From the NCBI GenBank assembly GCA_002794785.1, contig NBBA01000002.1, positions 62,001-126,000 of the forward strand: a DNA stretch of 64,000 nucleotides, read 5' to 3'. Every line of letters begins with the position of its first letter. Positions within the stretch are counted from its first letter, which is position 1. A model generated the notes under the pieces. That model saw nothing but the letters and a program-made list of their open reading frames with translations. It was not told the origin of the DNA and made no database searches. Source of the DNA: Coniferiporia sulphurascens. Lineage: Eukaryota; Basidiomycota; Agaricomycetes; Hymenochaetales; Hymenochaetaceae. Both the position numbers and the translations under genes were made by a program. Shown here one piece after another: positions 38,333 through 50,709 of the stretch.

Positions 38333-41300
38333 ATGGCTAGTATTCCTAAGTACGCCCGCAACTGGGGCAAAGTCTCGCGTCCTGGATCCGTATCTATCCC
38401 TTATGATGAAAATATACCACTCGATGTCATATTCACGCTGAAGACGGATAAAGACCCTAATGGAAAACTCGTCGTCCGTAATAGGTGCGGAAATTGCAAA
38501 GCCAAAGATACAGCGTGCACTCGCGAGGATACATGCTACCATTGCCGTAAATATGGGCTCCGTTGCAGCTACGGTCCAGGATACATCGAATTGCGCAGTA
38601 TAAAACCGAGGAAAAGAGATCCCACTGTACCTTTGCGACCTCCGGTCGTTATTTCGGCTTCTCCCACTGCAGAAGATGAAGAGGAGGATAATACGCCTGC
38701 AGGGTCTAAGAGGCGCAGCTATAGCAAGAGAAAAGGGAACGGAGAAATAAAGCAACGTCCTGAACTGAAGAACGCAGAAGCAGCGGTACCGAAACGCCGT
38801 TTCGTAGGCTCCGAGAAATCTAGTTAATTGTTTCTTCTAGTACCGATGATACCCAGTTTAATTTTTCATTTTCATTAGAAGGTGGTAATACGACCTGGTC
38901 TAGGATGAAGACGGCGCCTTCGCTTTTGAACAGTAACGTTACGAAAGTGCTCGATCCTCCAAATCTGCCCTATATTTGGTCTGAAGTACGCGCGCCTTTT
39001 TCCGTACTGGAACATTCCGTGTTCAAACTGTACTTCTCAGACTTATGAAGACCTACTTGGCGCCGTCCCCGCCCTCGTGTCAATGAACAACGGTATTTCC
39101 GACGACGGATCGCTCTCACCAACTATACTCGTGACCGGATCTTCTTGGCCAGACGGAAGCTGGGACGGAGGTAAAATGATGCGACTTTCCACGTGGGCAA
39201 AAATATTCCATACCCTTCCCATTACCACTCGTTCATTCTTGTTCATTTTTAAACAGAACGAGGGTTTTTACCTGTGCAGAGTCGCCTGAAAAGTCGCAAA
39301 CAGCTGCAAGCGATGGAAATCATACGAACGATGTGTCACAGCCTAAAGCCTATGATAAATCGATAAAGTTCCCCCGCTCAGCAGCCGATCATGGAGAGGA
39401 TGCAAGTGTTGGTAAACACATGGTACCCAGAACGAGTTGCACTCCATCTGATTTTGAAGAGGGATCCACTAATCAATACGCTTCATTTCAAAACGGCTTA
39501 GAACGTTCTTTTGCAAAGGGTCCCACAGTAGCCTCTGCAATCAGTGTTCCGCCTCGTCTCGGTGACAACTCCGTGGGCCAGTATTTGAAGCATCTGCATG
39601 GGTACGCTGAGTATATTCAAGAAGCGGGTCAAGTCTCACAGGTATCTCCATCCCCGGCTATTCCGTCTTTTTGTCCATCCCAAACTCCGTTTATACTTAT
39701 GCCTCCACTCGCGGACCTTACACTTCCGGCCCAGACAATCCCAAGGTCTGCTCCGAGTCCCTTTTCAGACCTTACCTCGCGATCTGGGAGCGCACCGGTG
39801 GCCTCAGATGCTGTACATAGTGCTCACATTGAGGGCTCTAATGTCGCTATTCCAGAAGACCTCCCGGACGACATCGATAGATTATGTAAGGCACACAGCG
39901 AGGGTATGCCAGTGACAATTATCATGCACGCGGATTGGCCCGCATCTCCTCTGAGGATGAACCAGAGATGCAAGTACGCCGTTCTAGGCTTCTTCCACGT
40001 TGTCGAGGCCAAAGTAAGTTGTCAGCCTTTCCTTTTAACTTCGTAAAATACACTAACTACGAGTATTTCTACCGTAGATATATCACGAATCCATGCCTCA
40101 GATCGCAAAAAAGGACGGATCACTACGATCCCGCGGCCAGGTAACGTGGATGTTCACCTTTCGCTGGGTTCCCGGTGGCGAACCTGGTCTTCACGAACCC
40201 GACACGTATATGGACATAGACGATGGCTATACTTCTCCCGTCTACTCAAGACCATGGTGGGTAGACTCGCGCTCAGCCAGTGCTGATACGAGCGACTTTG
40301 AGCGCGGCGACCGACGCCACGCATCCTGTGTGACGTCCAGAATGCCTGCGTCCCTTTGGCCACCAGAAATGCTTAACCTAAACATTCTGGCGAAGCACAT
40401 TGAGCGCGACAGTAGCGTCGGATGCTTGAGTGCTACGAGCCGCAGCTGGCATTGCTTAGAGTGCGGCATGGTCAACCCCACGTACTGGATGCGACGCCAT
40501 GCGTGCTCGAATTGCTCTAAAGCCGTGAGTTCAAATCCTACGACCCACTCATCCCTTTCCACTCATAAACCAAGCGCAATGATCTCCTGCTAACGCTGTC
40601 CTTCCATCACGTACAGAAAGCCGACGGCGAGACAGCAGGCCATCTCGCCAAAATGATCCCCGCTGCGACTGTACGCGACCGACTCAGGCCAACACCACTG
40701 TGGACCCCGGTCGCACACATTCCGCCGAATGTTACGAGAGATATGCAGGTGTATGGAAATGGATGGCGGTTGTTCACGTATACGTACCCCTGCGCCTTGG
40801 CTATGCCGCAAGAGAATCGAACTCTGCAAGCCAGCACATCTAACTACGTTTTGGACCTAGAACACGAGGTAGATCAACAGCCAGCCCAAGAAGACATCAT
40901 AATGACAGACTGCCAGACCAGTGCAAGCGCCAGTGCACTTGTCGTTCATCTCTTCTTCCCCGGAAACCGGGCCGAGTTAGAGAGAGAGGCGAATCGTTTG
41001 TTCGTTGATTTCCAGAGGTATGTACCTATGACATTCGAACGGACACCATCGAAGCCGACAGGTGAGTGTCGACGTCCATTCGTTTCACTTGTAGAAGACC
41101 CTTTTGTTCATGGGGCTAACCGATGATCCTTTTAGCTGGAGTTTTCGTTTACAACGTGTCACCAGAGAATGAAAGCGAAAATCAGAATGGTCACTCGAGC
41201 TGGGACCTTGCACCTGCGTGCGTTGAGGAAGCTAGGGGGATTATGATGATGATCGCGTGCCTCTGTGCCGGTCAGCAGGTTCCGCAAGACATCATTCATC

Positions 41301-41879
41301 TTTCAGCCATAGCCTGGTTAGGTGAAAGTCCTGTGAAGGTCTGTGCATATTCTCTCTAGCTATTCCAGTTTCTGTCGTCTGAGGGAGCATCATTGATGGA
41401 ATTGCAGACCGAAATCCAAGTCAAAGCGATGGAGCACCCCGTCATACTCGTTTGCTTAGGAGCCGACCTGACCGTCATCTTCACGAACCCTGGAAAGGGT
41501 CAACAGCAGACAAAGATCTCGAAGCAGCGAACCAAGGCGCAAAAAGGACAGAAAACAAAAGTCGGCGCACCCCAGATTTCTCTGGCAAACATCGGAGACG
41601 AGGTTTGGGGAGAGAAGCAAGACCTCCCAGAAACCGTGATGACGGAGCCCGACCACATGAAGGTTACGCTCACGCATGGCAGCATACTCATGCTTTCTGG
41701 CAGTGATGTCGACGTACGTGTCATTTCATTCTAGTCCTTGCCCTGATTGCTCATCCGTACATTTTCCAGCTCACAATTGTTCGAACCAACTTCGCAATAC
41801 GTGAGTACCTTGCATTATTGACGGTCGTGTTGCGGTGACTGAGATCTCTCTAGTACTTAGAGGCTATCGAGAGAAGTAA
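38333..41879 (+). CDS. Large Zn2Cys6-domain protein, basidiomycete-type
   Basis: 972 aa from ten exons (38333-38822, 38879-38985, 39041-39170, 39280-40013, 40078-40524, 40617-41061, 41136-41338, 41408-41713, 41770-41800, 41854-41879; 2,919 bp in frame). Residues 52-78 form a perfect fungal binuclear cluster, CX2CX6CX5CX2CX6C, starting CGNCKAKDTACTRED. About residues 612-636 hold a second CX2C..CX2C zinc-ribbon-like motif (WHCLECGMVNPTYWMRRHAC). The C-terminal third (LVCLGADLTVIF, VTLTHGSILMLSGSDVD) looks like a jelly-roll or 2OG-dioxygenase-like fold without clear iron ligands; low certainty. The Zn2Cys6 domain suggests sequence-specific DNA binding, so it is the only candidate transcription factor in the window. 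The donor at 38823 (GTTAAT) is weak, so the exon 1-2 junction is the least sure. The tight fit to one frame supports the model. Confidence 0.75.
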
Positions 41880-42148
41880 AAGGCTCTCCCCAGGGCCTAG
41901 ACTGTTTGGAATTTAAATTCATCTATTAGAAGCCCAAATACCCCGTTTTTGCTTCTATCATGGCAATTCTTTTAGCATACGAAGTTGACATAATAGTGCA
42001 TTAGGTACCTGCACGTACGGACAATTTTTTTTTGATCAGGATAATACAAGAGCGACGCAGGTCGACGAGCCTAAATGCAAACCTTTAATTGAAACGAAAA
42101 AAGCGAATTTCAATAAGCTGACCAACGTAGAAAGCGTCCATCCTCCTA

Positions 42149-42364
42149 TTAATTCCGCTTTTTTGCGTCTCCAGTTCGCCGTCCCTTCTCTTCTCGCAAC
42201 GCACTGCTCATCTTCTCGAGCCGCGTTCGGACGGCAGGGTCCCCACCTCCAGGAAGGCCGCCTGCCAGAAATGCGTCGATATTCTTACGTGCCTGCCTGT
42301 CTGATATGGCACCAACACTTTGTACAGTTATTCGAAGTGGTGGGCACACAGACGTGTCGGACAT
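42149..42364 (-). CDS. Small hypothetical protein
   Basis: 71-codon frame starting MSDTSVCPPLRITVQSVG and including ISDRQARKNIDAFLAG, ending in a basic RRTGDAKKRN tail. The frame is open 31 codons further upstream. It has a natural-looking helical segment and normal composition, but I recognise no family. Might be a single-exon gene or the last exon of one. Confidence 0.4.
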   Translation of the reverse strand: MSDTSVCPPLRITVQSVGAISDRQARKNIDAFLAGGLPGGGDPAVRTRLEKMSSALREEKGRRTGDAKKRN

Positions 42365-44911
42365 GGTTGAACGGAGGTGAACTGTGAACGAGGCCAGAGG
42401 GCGTATGACAATAACTTGATGACGAATAAGGATTTTCAAACTCCGCTTCTCCAGCAAGGCCTAATACCCTTTTCTGAACAAATTTTACTAAATGGAGGCA
42501 ATAATGTGCTTAAAGTTATACCTCGGCATTAAAAACACACTGGATGGGGATATCATTGATATTTCAGAAACAGGGCTAAGGCTGGCCAGAGAACCCTAGG
42601 AATGGAAACACATACCACGTGGTGAGCGAAGACAGGCTTTAAAAGTTCTTACACTTCTAATTTCCTACCCTTTTTCTCGATGTTGTGTCTCCGATGATAG
42701 CCTGAGAGTGGGCTGGAAGCTCCATCCATCGAGAAACTGGTTTAAAATCGACTCTCTAACGGTCATTCATCAGGACGGGGACAAGATCACTAGGCGATCC
42801 AATCGCAACCGTGCTTTTTGTCCGGCTTCAGAACAACTCCACTTGCTGAAAGTCTGGTGGGTGACAGGCTTCGCCGTATAGTCGTCTGATATCTTACAGT
42901 AGGAATTGGAGAGAGATACTACGTGCGTACTTCAAACGTGTCGGTCGATTATCTGAAAGACTAACGTAAACTCACGGCATTTTTAAAAGAATGTCTCCGA
43001 CCTTTCTGTGGAGATAACTAATACCCGTTCTGCCCCGAGGTTCCTACTACACAACACCCAGTGACAAGCCGCTGCGAGGACCTCAACATAAAGCCGGTCT
43101 TCAAAAAATACGTGCGTGACGGCATTCCCGAAGACGCCGCCGCCATGGTGCCTTGCTACAAGAAGGTTTTTGAAAAAAAAAAAAAAAAAGGGGAGCCCCG
43201 TGTCTGGGCACGTAAACCCGCAATACAAATTCTCGGTATCATGATCGTAGCAGATTATGCTCCACGGGCGTTGGGCAATGACGAAAGGTCACAAAAGCTT
43301 GGATTCCGAGTCTAAATTTGACATCATTCCGAGGGGACTAACGCGAATACTAGCTCCCCGAGGATTCATAACGCGTCTCCGACTTCGGGGACTCTCTTCT
43401 GGTGTCTGTGTGTTCCCGCAGTATCGCAGCAACTCGGCGCTCTTGACTTTTTGGTATTGTACATAATACGGGCTGCCAAGTGCTGCTGTATGATGCAGCC
43501 CCGGCTCGGGATTGATGGTCACAATGCGGCGCCCGCGCCGGGAGGCGCAATGAGCGCTGACGCCGACAGAAAGGCAAGACTAGCGGCGATGATGATAGAC
43601 TCGACATTCAGCCTCCAAACACAATCGCAATCGGCCGCTCAACCTCGAGGCGCAGTGAACTCAATACCCATCAACACCGCACCGTGACCGGGTTCCGCTG
43701 CCTGCCGTACGCACATCAAGAGCTAATAGCAATCAATCAGCCCACTAGTACCCCGCATCACCGCGCGAAAACTAGTTACTTGAAAAGAAGGGCGCTCTAC
43801 TGGCAGTAAAATCCAGGAGTGATCGAAACGATCTCAATTACCACATATTAAAACCTTCATGGTCCATGCCGATCTATTCATCAATTAACGTTCACACTTC
43901 TTTTCAATAATCACACTTCTCCGGGCTTGCGCCCGTGCCAGTGCTACTGGTCTAGAATCCGAACCAGCGCCCACTAGTACTGGTATTCAACTCATGAGTC
44001 ACAACTCATACTACTTCCGAGGTCTAGAGTCCAAAGTCCAGATTGAAGTCACGGTAACTGTACTTCTCCCCCGCGAGCGCCTTTACTGTTCTTACATACG
44101 TAGAAGTAACCCTCCGGCCTTGCACGGACTTGGGTCCAGTAGCTGAGACCGGTGAACTGATAGACTAGAAACGCCGGTTCTGCGTGCACACACCCGCATA
44201 CACTATGCGCGTACGTACGTCACGGTACATACAGTACATGCTTTGAGGCGGAAGAGAAAGAAATGGGCGCATGGCCAAATTTTGCGTAAACGCGAAGAAC
44301 ATGAATTTCCAATTCTACACCCGTGTGATTTTCGAGACCTATCGCTCTTGCATGAAATCTAAGGTCAAATTGAGCGAAAGACCTAATGCCTCTCCAACAA
44401 GTACAGCGCCAACCGCGTACAAGAGTAAAGGCATTCGCCCTGTTTTCACAACTCGTACTAGACATACATGTACGATCATGCTAATATTAATCCCGGGCAG
44501 GATACGTTGATTCTTTCGCAGAATTAATATTGCGGTAAAACTGGAACCCTCAGTCCACCGGACACCCCGGCGAACACACGCATACAATCCAGCAGTTAAG
44601 CGCCATTTATTTCCGTATTTCCGTATTTCGTCCCAAGCATATCTACATACAATATGTACTACCTACAACTACACGCCTACACGGCGCCTACATATCCAAG
44701 ACAATTTTACACTTACTTATTTTTTTTGCATAACGAAAGAGCGCATACAGACAGAAAAAGAACGAGGTGGAAAGGGGAAAAAGAAGACAGAGGTTGATGA
44801 TTTCCAAAGTTTGGAACACCACACGGCGCGGTCACGGTGGGCCGCAGTCTCGCGCCCAGCGCTAGCGCACGATATCTACATTTCGTCGTTCGACGCTCGC
44901 GTCTTCGATTT
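42365..44911. other. Long intergenic region
   Basis: No gene is supported. A 17-bp A-run (43173-43189) follows a coding-like stretch (43061-43170, for example VFKKYVRDGIPEDAAAMV). A 78-codon ORF at 43451-43687 (DADRKARLAAMMIDSTFSLQ) has no recognised family. Further on (43690-44700) is AT-rich sequence with short chance frames. Confidence 0.45.
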
Positions 44912-46990
44912 CTACGCTGGGACGCAGACGAGGCTAGGCCACCAGATCTTGCTGCCTGCGTTCTTACGAACTTCAAGGAGCTTCCAACCGCTCTCCTCTA
45001 TGATACTGATGTACCCATCGATCGTGCGCTCCGCGGAGTTCAAGCTGCTCAGCATCTACACCAACAACAACAACAACAACAACAACAACAAAAAAGCTCG
45101 TCAGAAGCAGGGAAGACGAAGGGCAGAAGGGAAGCCAGACGTACCACGAAGTCAACCTCGTACGACAACAAGTTCGCACCGCCCATATTCGGGAGGAGCG
45201 GCGCAGGCGGGGCAGGCGCCGGGACTGCTCCGGTGATCGCCACCTGGTTCGGCGCAGCGCACGCGTAGTCGATGATACTGTCCACAAGCACGAGCCGCGT
45301 CTGCGCGCCGGCCGCCGCGCGCAAGTTGCGCAGGATCTTGATGGAGTACTTGTCTGACCAGTCGTGCAGGACCGTGCGCATGAGGAATACGTCGGGCGTC
45401 GCGGGCAGCTTGGGCTGGGCCTCGAAGAAGTCTAAGCCTGTTGTGCAGAAGGGTGTTCATCAGTGAATTCGGATTTAAGAAAAGGGAGCATGTTGGTACG
45501 GACCGATGAAATGTACTTTGCCTGATGAAACGTGGGCCGGGAGGTTCGCTTGCCAGTACTGAGAAAGAGGAACGTGAACACAGGGTGTTTAAGGTGAAGT
45601 AGACAAACACTCACGTCCTTCGCCTCTGCGACGACCGCAGGACGGTCCTCGACAACGATGTTAAGTGCGGGGAACGCCTTTGCGATTTCCAAGCTGACAT
45701 GGCCAGTGCTGCCTCCGACATCAACAACGAGACCGTCCTTAGGCACGCTCGACCAGTCGAAGCCTGTTCCAGAAGCATCCGCAATCAGCAATCAGCAATC
45801 AGGATCGGCACCAACCGGCCATCATGGCACGGCGCGGCTATAACTGAAATGGGAAGAAACACGGACCCGAAAGAACGGCCTGCGGCGGGTGCAGCTTGCT
45901 CGCGCCGGACATTGCCACGCCGAAACGCTCGCGGCGCTTCGCACCCTCCGGCGAGTCGTAGTAATCCCACTGCGACTTTGTCGTGCCCACCGCCTTCTGG
46001 AAACCGGTCTCGTTGACCTCCTCGCTGAACGCGGTGGCGGGGTCAAGCATGACGTCCTGGAGATACACCGCGGCTTTCAGGCATTCGTCCGCTCTGCAGG
46101 GGTGGAAGTTCGTTAAGAATATGCGAGTGGGTCACGGGATGTATGGGACGTACGCGTAGCCGGCGATGGCGGCGAGCCCCGGAGAGTCCTTGTGTTTAGT
46201 GTCGGCGCTGTTCACAAGGTGTGAGGAGGAGCGTCATTGTCACGGGGGGTAAACGCACAAGTCCGCCGTCACTTCCTTTCCGGTGTCGAGGAGGGACGAG
46301 AGGAGGTTGGTCGCGAACACATCGGGAGAGACCTCGCGGAACCAGTGATTCGTGGCGAGGAAACGCAGTACGCGAGCTGGAGCATCAAACGCGTGGTTAG
46401 TTCCCCCCATCCTTATCTGGTTCGCCAACGAGATGCTATATCAGCTCACCGAGTTTCTTCGGGTCGACACCGCTCTTCGACGCGATGTCCTTGATGTGCA
46501 TTCCCTAGATGAAAACATGGGGGGCTTAGTATGCGCGAGATCTCGAGCGGCCAAGCGAGACGGGACGTGGGAAAGGATCAGCCCGCCAGACCGACCTTCG
46601 GCCCTGCAGGTCTAATGATTTCCGCGACATTCGTCGCTTCAGCGATGCCGAGAGCGACCGGCAGCGAGAACTGGCATAGTAAGATCAACGTTAATCATCA
46701 TGGGCAAGGGCGTGCGTGGGCGACTCAATTGAACTCACCCTGAACGCTGACGTCGTGAGCGTGCTAGCAGGCGGCTGGACAGTCTGGATGAGCTGGAACG
46801 CGGCGGCGACGATGAGGCCGATGTTGTCTGCGACCTTGGGGTGGTTGCGAATGCCGTCCGGGGTGAACTCGGAGAACTGGATGGGCTCGTCGAGCGAGGG
46901 GAAGTCCTTCTTGGTGGACTCGCAGACGCCGGCGATCTTGTCGACGGCGGACGAGATGATGTCGCGCAGGGCTTTCAAGTCAGCGGCCAT
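44912..46990 (-). CDS. O-methyltransferase 1 (plant-type, Methyltransf_2)
   Basis: SAM-dependent O-methyltransferase of 473 aa for a phenolic hydroxyl. Ten exons in transcription order: 46739-46990, 46596-46670, 46450-46504, 46259-46376, 46154-46207, 45867-46093, 45615-45763, 45504-45558, 45145-45437, 44912-45055 (1,422 bp). N-terminal winged-helix dimerisation region ([31 protein letters not shown]). SAM motif I is [17 protein letters not shown]. The catalytic His is in [11 protein letters not shown], with the usual DSIIDYA and [10 protein letters not shown] near the end. C-terminus [13 protein letters not shown]. Intron 9 contains a (CAA)n microsatellite. Close paralogue of O-methyltransferase 2, with the same intron positions. 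Confidence 0.92.
45062..45090. repeat. (CAA)n microsatellite in an O-methyltransferase 1 intron
   Basis: About ten CAA units within the last intron (45056-45144), directly beside its 3' splice site on the minus strand, where it reads as a (TTG)n tract ending in GTGTAG. O-methyltransferase 2 lacks it in the matching intron. Confidence 0.9.
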
Positions 46991-48696
46991 GGTTGTAGTA
47001 GAGACGGTGATAACAATTGATGGGTTGGGACAGAGGCTGGAACTAGCGTCATCATTTTATAAGTATTGCTAAGTAGCATGGAGGGCTTCTGGATCTGATA
47101 GAGGTTCCAAAGCGGGTAGCAGGCGCTGTGCGACTCGGAGATCGGTAGACTGGAGGCGTGGGGGGGAACAAGATAAAATAAACATGAGGTTGTACAAACT
47201 ACCGTCGACGTCCATCTACACAGCTTGACGCACTGGGGAAGAGAAGGACGTCCCCAGTCTTCGCGAAGGAACACAACACCCAACCAGTCGCTCAGCCCGT
47301 CCAGACTACGAGTCCGGACATCGCAACAAATCGTAAAACTCATCAGTCATTCTCATCACTCGTCCTTCATTCAGACTGTCTTGCGTGCTGTCACTGAACC
47401 AATGATAACCGGGTCGTGAGTGTCTATTTCTAAGATACCATTGCGAAAAAGATGGAATTTCACGCGGAAAAATATGCAACCGCGTACTGAGACACACCAA
47501 CGTAGATCAGCATCACGAGGCACACAGCCGCCTATCGAGAACGAGCAAGACGACGGTGCGGTAGCGAGAACCATGAGAAATAGCGCGCGCGTGGAGCTCA
47601 CATGGTCCTTAGAGAAGCTCTTAACAACGGCCCGACCGCACGCAGATAGATCCAGACAGGGTTTAATGGTGGTTTCTGAGGACCAGAACCTGATGAGCCG
47701 GGGAGCCGATATCATTTGTTAAGAAAGAACGGACGTTTTTGCATCGCGGAACAGACACAGGACCAGCCCCGGGGTTAAGATATCACTCGAGAAACCAGCC
47801 CGACGGTACACCTGGAGATGGCCGATAACTTTTTTTACGCACGCATCTAGCCGAGGTCCCGTAGCGTCAGCCATAGCCGACTCCTCCCCCAGAGTGCTAG
47901 CTTAGATGGCCATGCATTTCGCATCATGAAAAGTCGTCACTTGGCAACTTGTTGACGATCGCATCCAGACCCGCTACCCGGTGCGGGCGAGCCATATCGT
48001 CGGGGGGAGTACCAGAGGCAGCAAATCAACCGTCGTGAGAGTCCGGCGACCCCGGCCAGGATTGCAGCGGGAGTTTCGTGAGTAACGGTGCCTGCAAACG
48101 AGTTGTCGTCGAGGGCAGGTCGACCGTCGGAGAAGAAAGGGAGATGAGAGCTCAGGCCAGTGAGGCAAAGCGTCACGCGTCACACTAGTACTAGCGGTCA
48201 GGGCCGATGGTCGGAACGAAGCGAGCGATCTGACTTGAACCACTATCATGTCCCAAACCTTCGCTCGCCTACAGCTTTGCCCCGAGAACACTCACATTTC
48301 GGACCCTATTGGATCTAGAAAAGAAATGGAAATTACTTATCGTGGCATATACTCCGGGCCCGCCGGCTTGCACAAAGTGGCTGGCTGCTCAATTCTAGCT
48401 CTTCGAGAACCTTGTCTACTCCAAAACGTCCTATGGAAAAGAGACAGAAATTGGGCCAAATTAGGCCTTCGCACGGCTAGGGGGTTTCGATAGCCTCCGC
48501 ACTTGGGAGCACGTGATTACTATACCTGTGACAGATCGTCGGCGGGGAAGGCGTAGCAGTGCGGTGCGCATTGATGCCTTCGTGATGGCCCAACTGATGG
48601 TTCTCACCTAATCTCCTTGCGGTGCTCCAGCAATGTGTTTCGTTATAAAGCCAGAGGTGCACCAAGTCCTCGGCACCTCTGCGAGGTTCACCCGTC
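46991..48696. other. Intergenic between divergent O-methyltransferase 1 and DUF6533 gene
   Basis: 1.7 kb with only chance ORFs. It must hold both promoters. No repeat or RNA gene recognised. Confidence 0.45.
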
Positions 48697-50709
48697 ATGT
48701 CTTCGTCTATAGTCACCCCTGCGCTCATCACCGCCGCCAAACATCTGTACGTCCACACCGGCCTCTGCACGTTGCGTGTCGGGCTCCTGACAGTCCAATC
48801 TACTTCAGCCAAGGCGCCAAATACTATGCTCTCTGCTCCTTTGGTACGTCTTGTCACTCTCCGAGTCCGCGCCGCCACTTCATACTCACTGCTCTCTCTA
48901 CAGTCATGCTAACATATGACATCCTCATCACTCTCGATCGCGAGATTGAGAAAGTATGGAAGAAGAAATTCTCCGGACTTTCAATCCTCTGGTTTTGTGT
49001 ACGATTTCCCCCGAATCGAGGTCGCCACTGGCCCCACGGCTAATAAACATCATTTTGCCCTTGCTCAGAACCGCTGGGTTTTCTTCCTCGCCGTAATACC
49101 AACCGTAGCTAGTACGTCTCATCTGCAGTCCTAATGCATATCCTGAGCTTACCTGATTATCATCGACAGGCTTCCAGGATCCGGCATTCGTGGGAGAAGT
49201 GAGTCTTCTCTCCATTAAAGAAGGAAGACGTGTATTAAACTTACCCCTCCTCTGCTCTCCAGGTGTACGCTCCGATTCGCCTTACACCCCCTCCCTGTCT
49301 CATCCTAACCCCGTCACCCACAGCTGCGCGAGGTATTTCAGATACCCGGGTTATATCGCCACATATCAGCGTATTGTGATCGGATGTGCGTCGGTGTCTA
49401 TTTTTATTCCTGAGAAGCGAGTGGAGGCACTTCCCCCTCCGCCCGCCTTCTCGCTGTGAACTCAGTCCTGACTTCCTCTTCTTCTCCTTCTCCAGCGATC
49501 TTCATTCTCCGGACGTACTGTATCTATAACAGGAGTCTCAAGGCCGCCGGTTTGATCGCACTCTTCCTGACCGCGGAGTGCATTGTCAAATTGGTGCGTT
49601 TCACCCTCCTGCGCGCGCTCATGTGTCCGATCAATTGGCTAAACTGTATCCGCTTTTTACCCCTGTCTAGTATACCACTATCGTATGGGGACAAGCGGTC
49701 GCCCTTCCTCCTGGGTTCGTGGCGTGTGTTTTGTCTGTCTCCCCGCAGAAGTAAGTCGATTTCAAAAAGCACCGCCATCCCCCTTCCCCCTTCCCCTTTT
49801 TCCCACCTCCGTGCTGACTCAGTATCGTTTCAGCGCGGGAAAGTTCATCATTTACTGGGTCATGGAGCTGTTAACGGGTGAGCACACTCGCGTGGCGTAT
49901 TTTGTCCGGACGAAAACAAGTCGCTCATCCGCACATTCTTTCTTTCCCCTTGCGAGCAGACGCGGTCGTTCTCGGGCTGACAGTCTACCGGTCATACACG
50001 GCGTTCAAAACTTCGGGTGGATTCTCGCATACGCACATCTGGAGAGTGATTATCAAGGACGGTGAGTACACGCTCTCCCGGCGCAGGCCGTTGTATTTTG
50101 TTTCGTTGGGTGGTGTAACTGAAACTCTGTGGCTTCGGCTAGGAATTATTTATTTCCTTGTTATGTTTGGGGCTAACCTTACGACTGTGCTTATGTACTT
50201 GGTACGTCTGCTCCTTCCGCCGTGAAGCGTGTGCATTGTACTGATTCATATTTTCCTGTAGACGGCAGCTGTAAGCATTATTGCATTCGCCCTGACCGGC
50301 GTTTACAGACAACTGACCCATTTCCCCCCCTAACAGCAAGACATAAAGGCATCAAATGCAGACTTCGGAGTCATGTAAGTACCTCCCACAAACCAAACCA
50401 AGCCGAACTCTCTTTGACGCCGGACTGCTCTCCACTTTTAGGATCAACAGCATAATGACTGCGAGGCTCATCCTGAACCTTAAGGCGGCCGCAGGCACAG
50501 AGTCGCAAGAGGCAAAGGCGAACTACTCAGGCTTCGAGGCTGCGCCGCCAGCCTGGGAGGCGAACCTGCTCGGAAACATCGGAAACGAATTCGAGGGAAC
50601 AGACACCACTGTCGGCTCGATACACTCCACTGCGTACCGCAGCTACAAGGGCCGCTCAACGTTCGACTACTCCAACGACTACGAGCTGCCTGTTCGTCAC
50701 CGGGTATGA
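48697..50709 (+). CDS. DUF6533-type seven-helix membrane protein
   Basis: Predicted integral membrane protein of 342 aa. The signature TYDILITLDREIEKVWKKKF is the DUF6533 motif, followed by hydrophobic helices (WVFFLAVIPTVA, FILRTYCIYNRS, LIALFLTAECIVKL, IIYFLVMFGANLTTVLMYL) and a soluble C-tail. Exons: 48697-48746, 48794-48843, 48904-48998, 49069-49111, 49170-49198, 49263-49264 (2 nt), 49324-49385, 49496-49593, 49671-49750, 49834-49877, 49960-50061, 50143-50201, 50262-50270 (9 bp), 50337-50374 and 50442-50709; 1,029 bp. The 2-nt exon is needed to reach the family-like CARYFRYPG frame. An alternative without it (exon 7 ending at the later GTGTCT donor) also keeps frame but gives a less family-like segment. 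Function of the family is unknown; found in many mushroom genomes. Confidence 0.82.
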
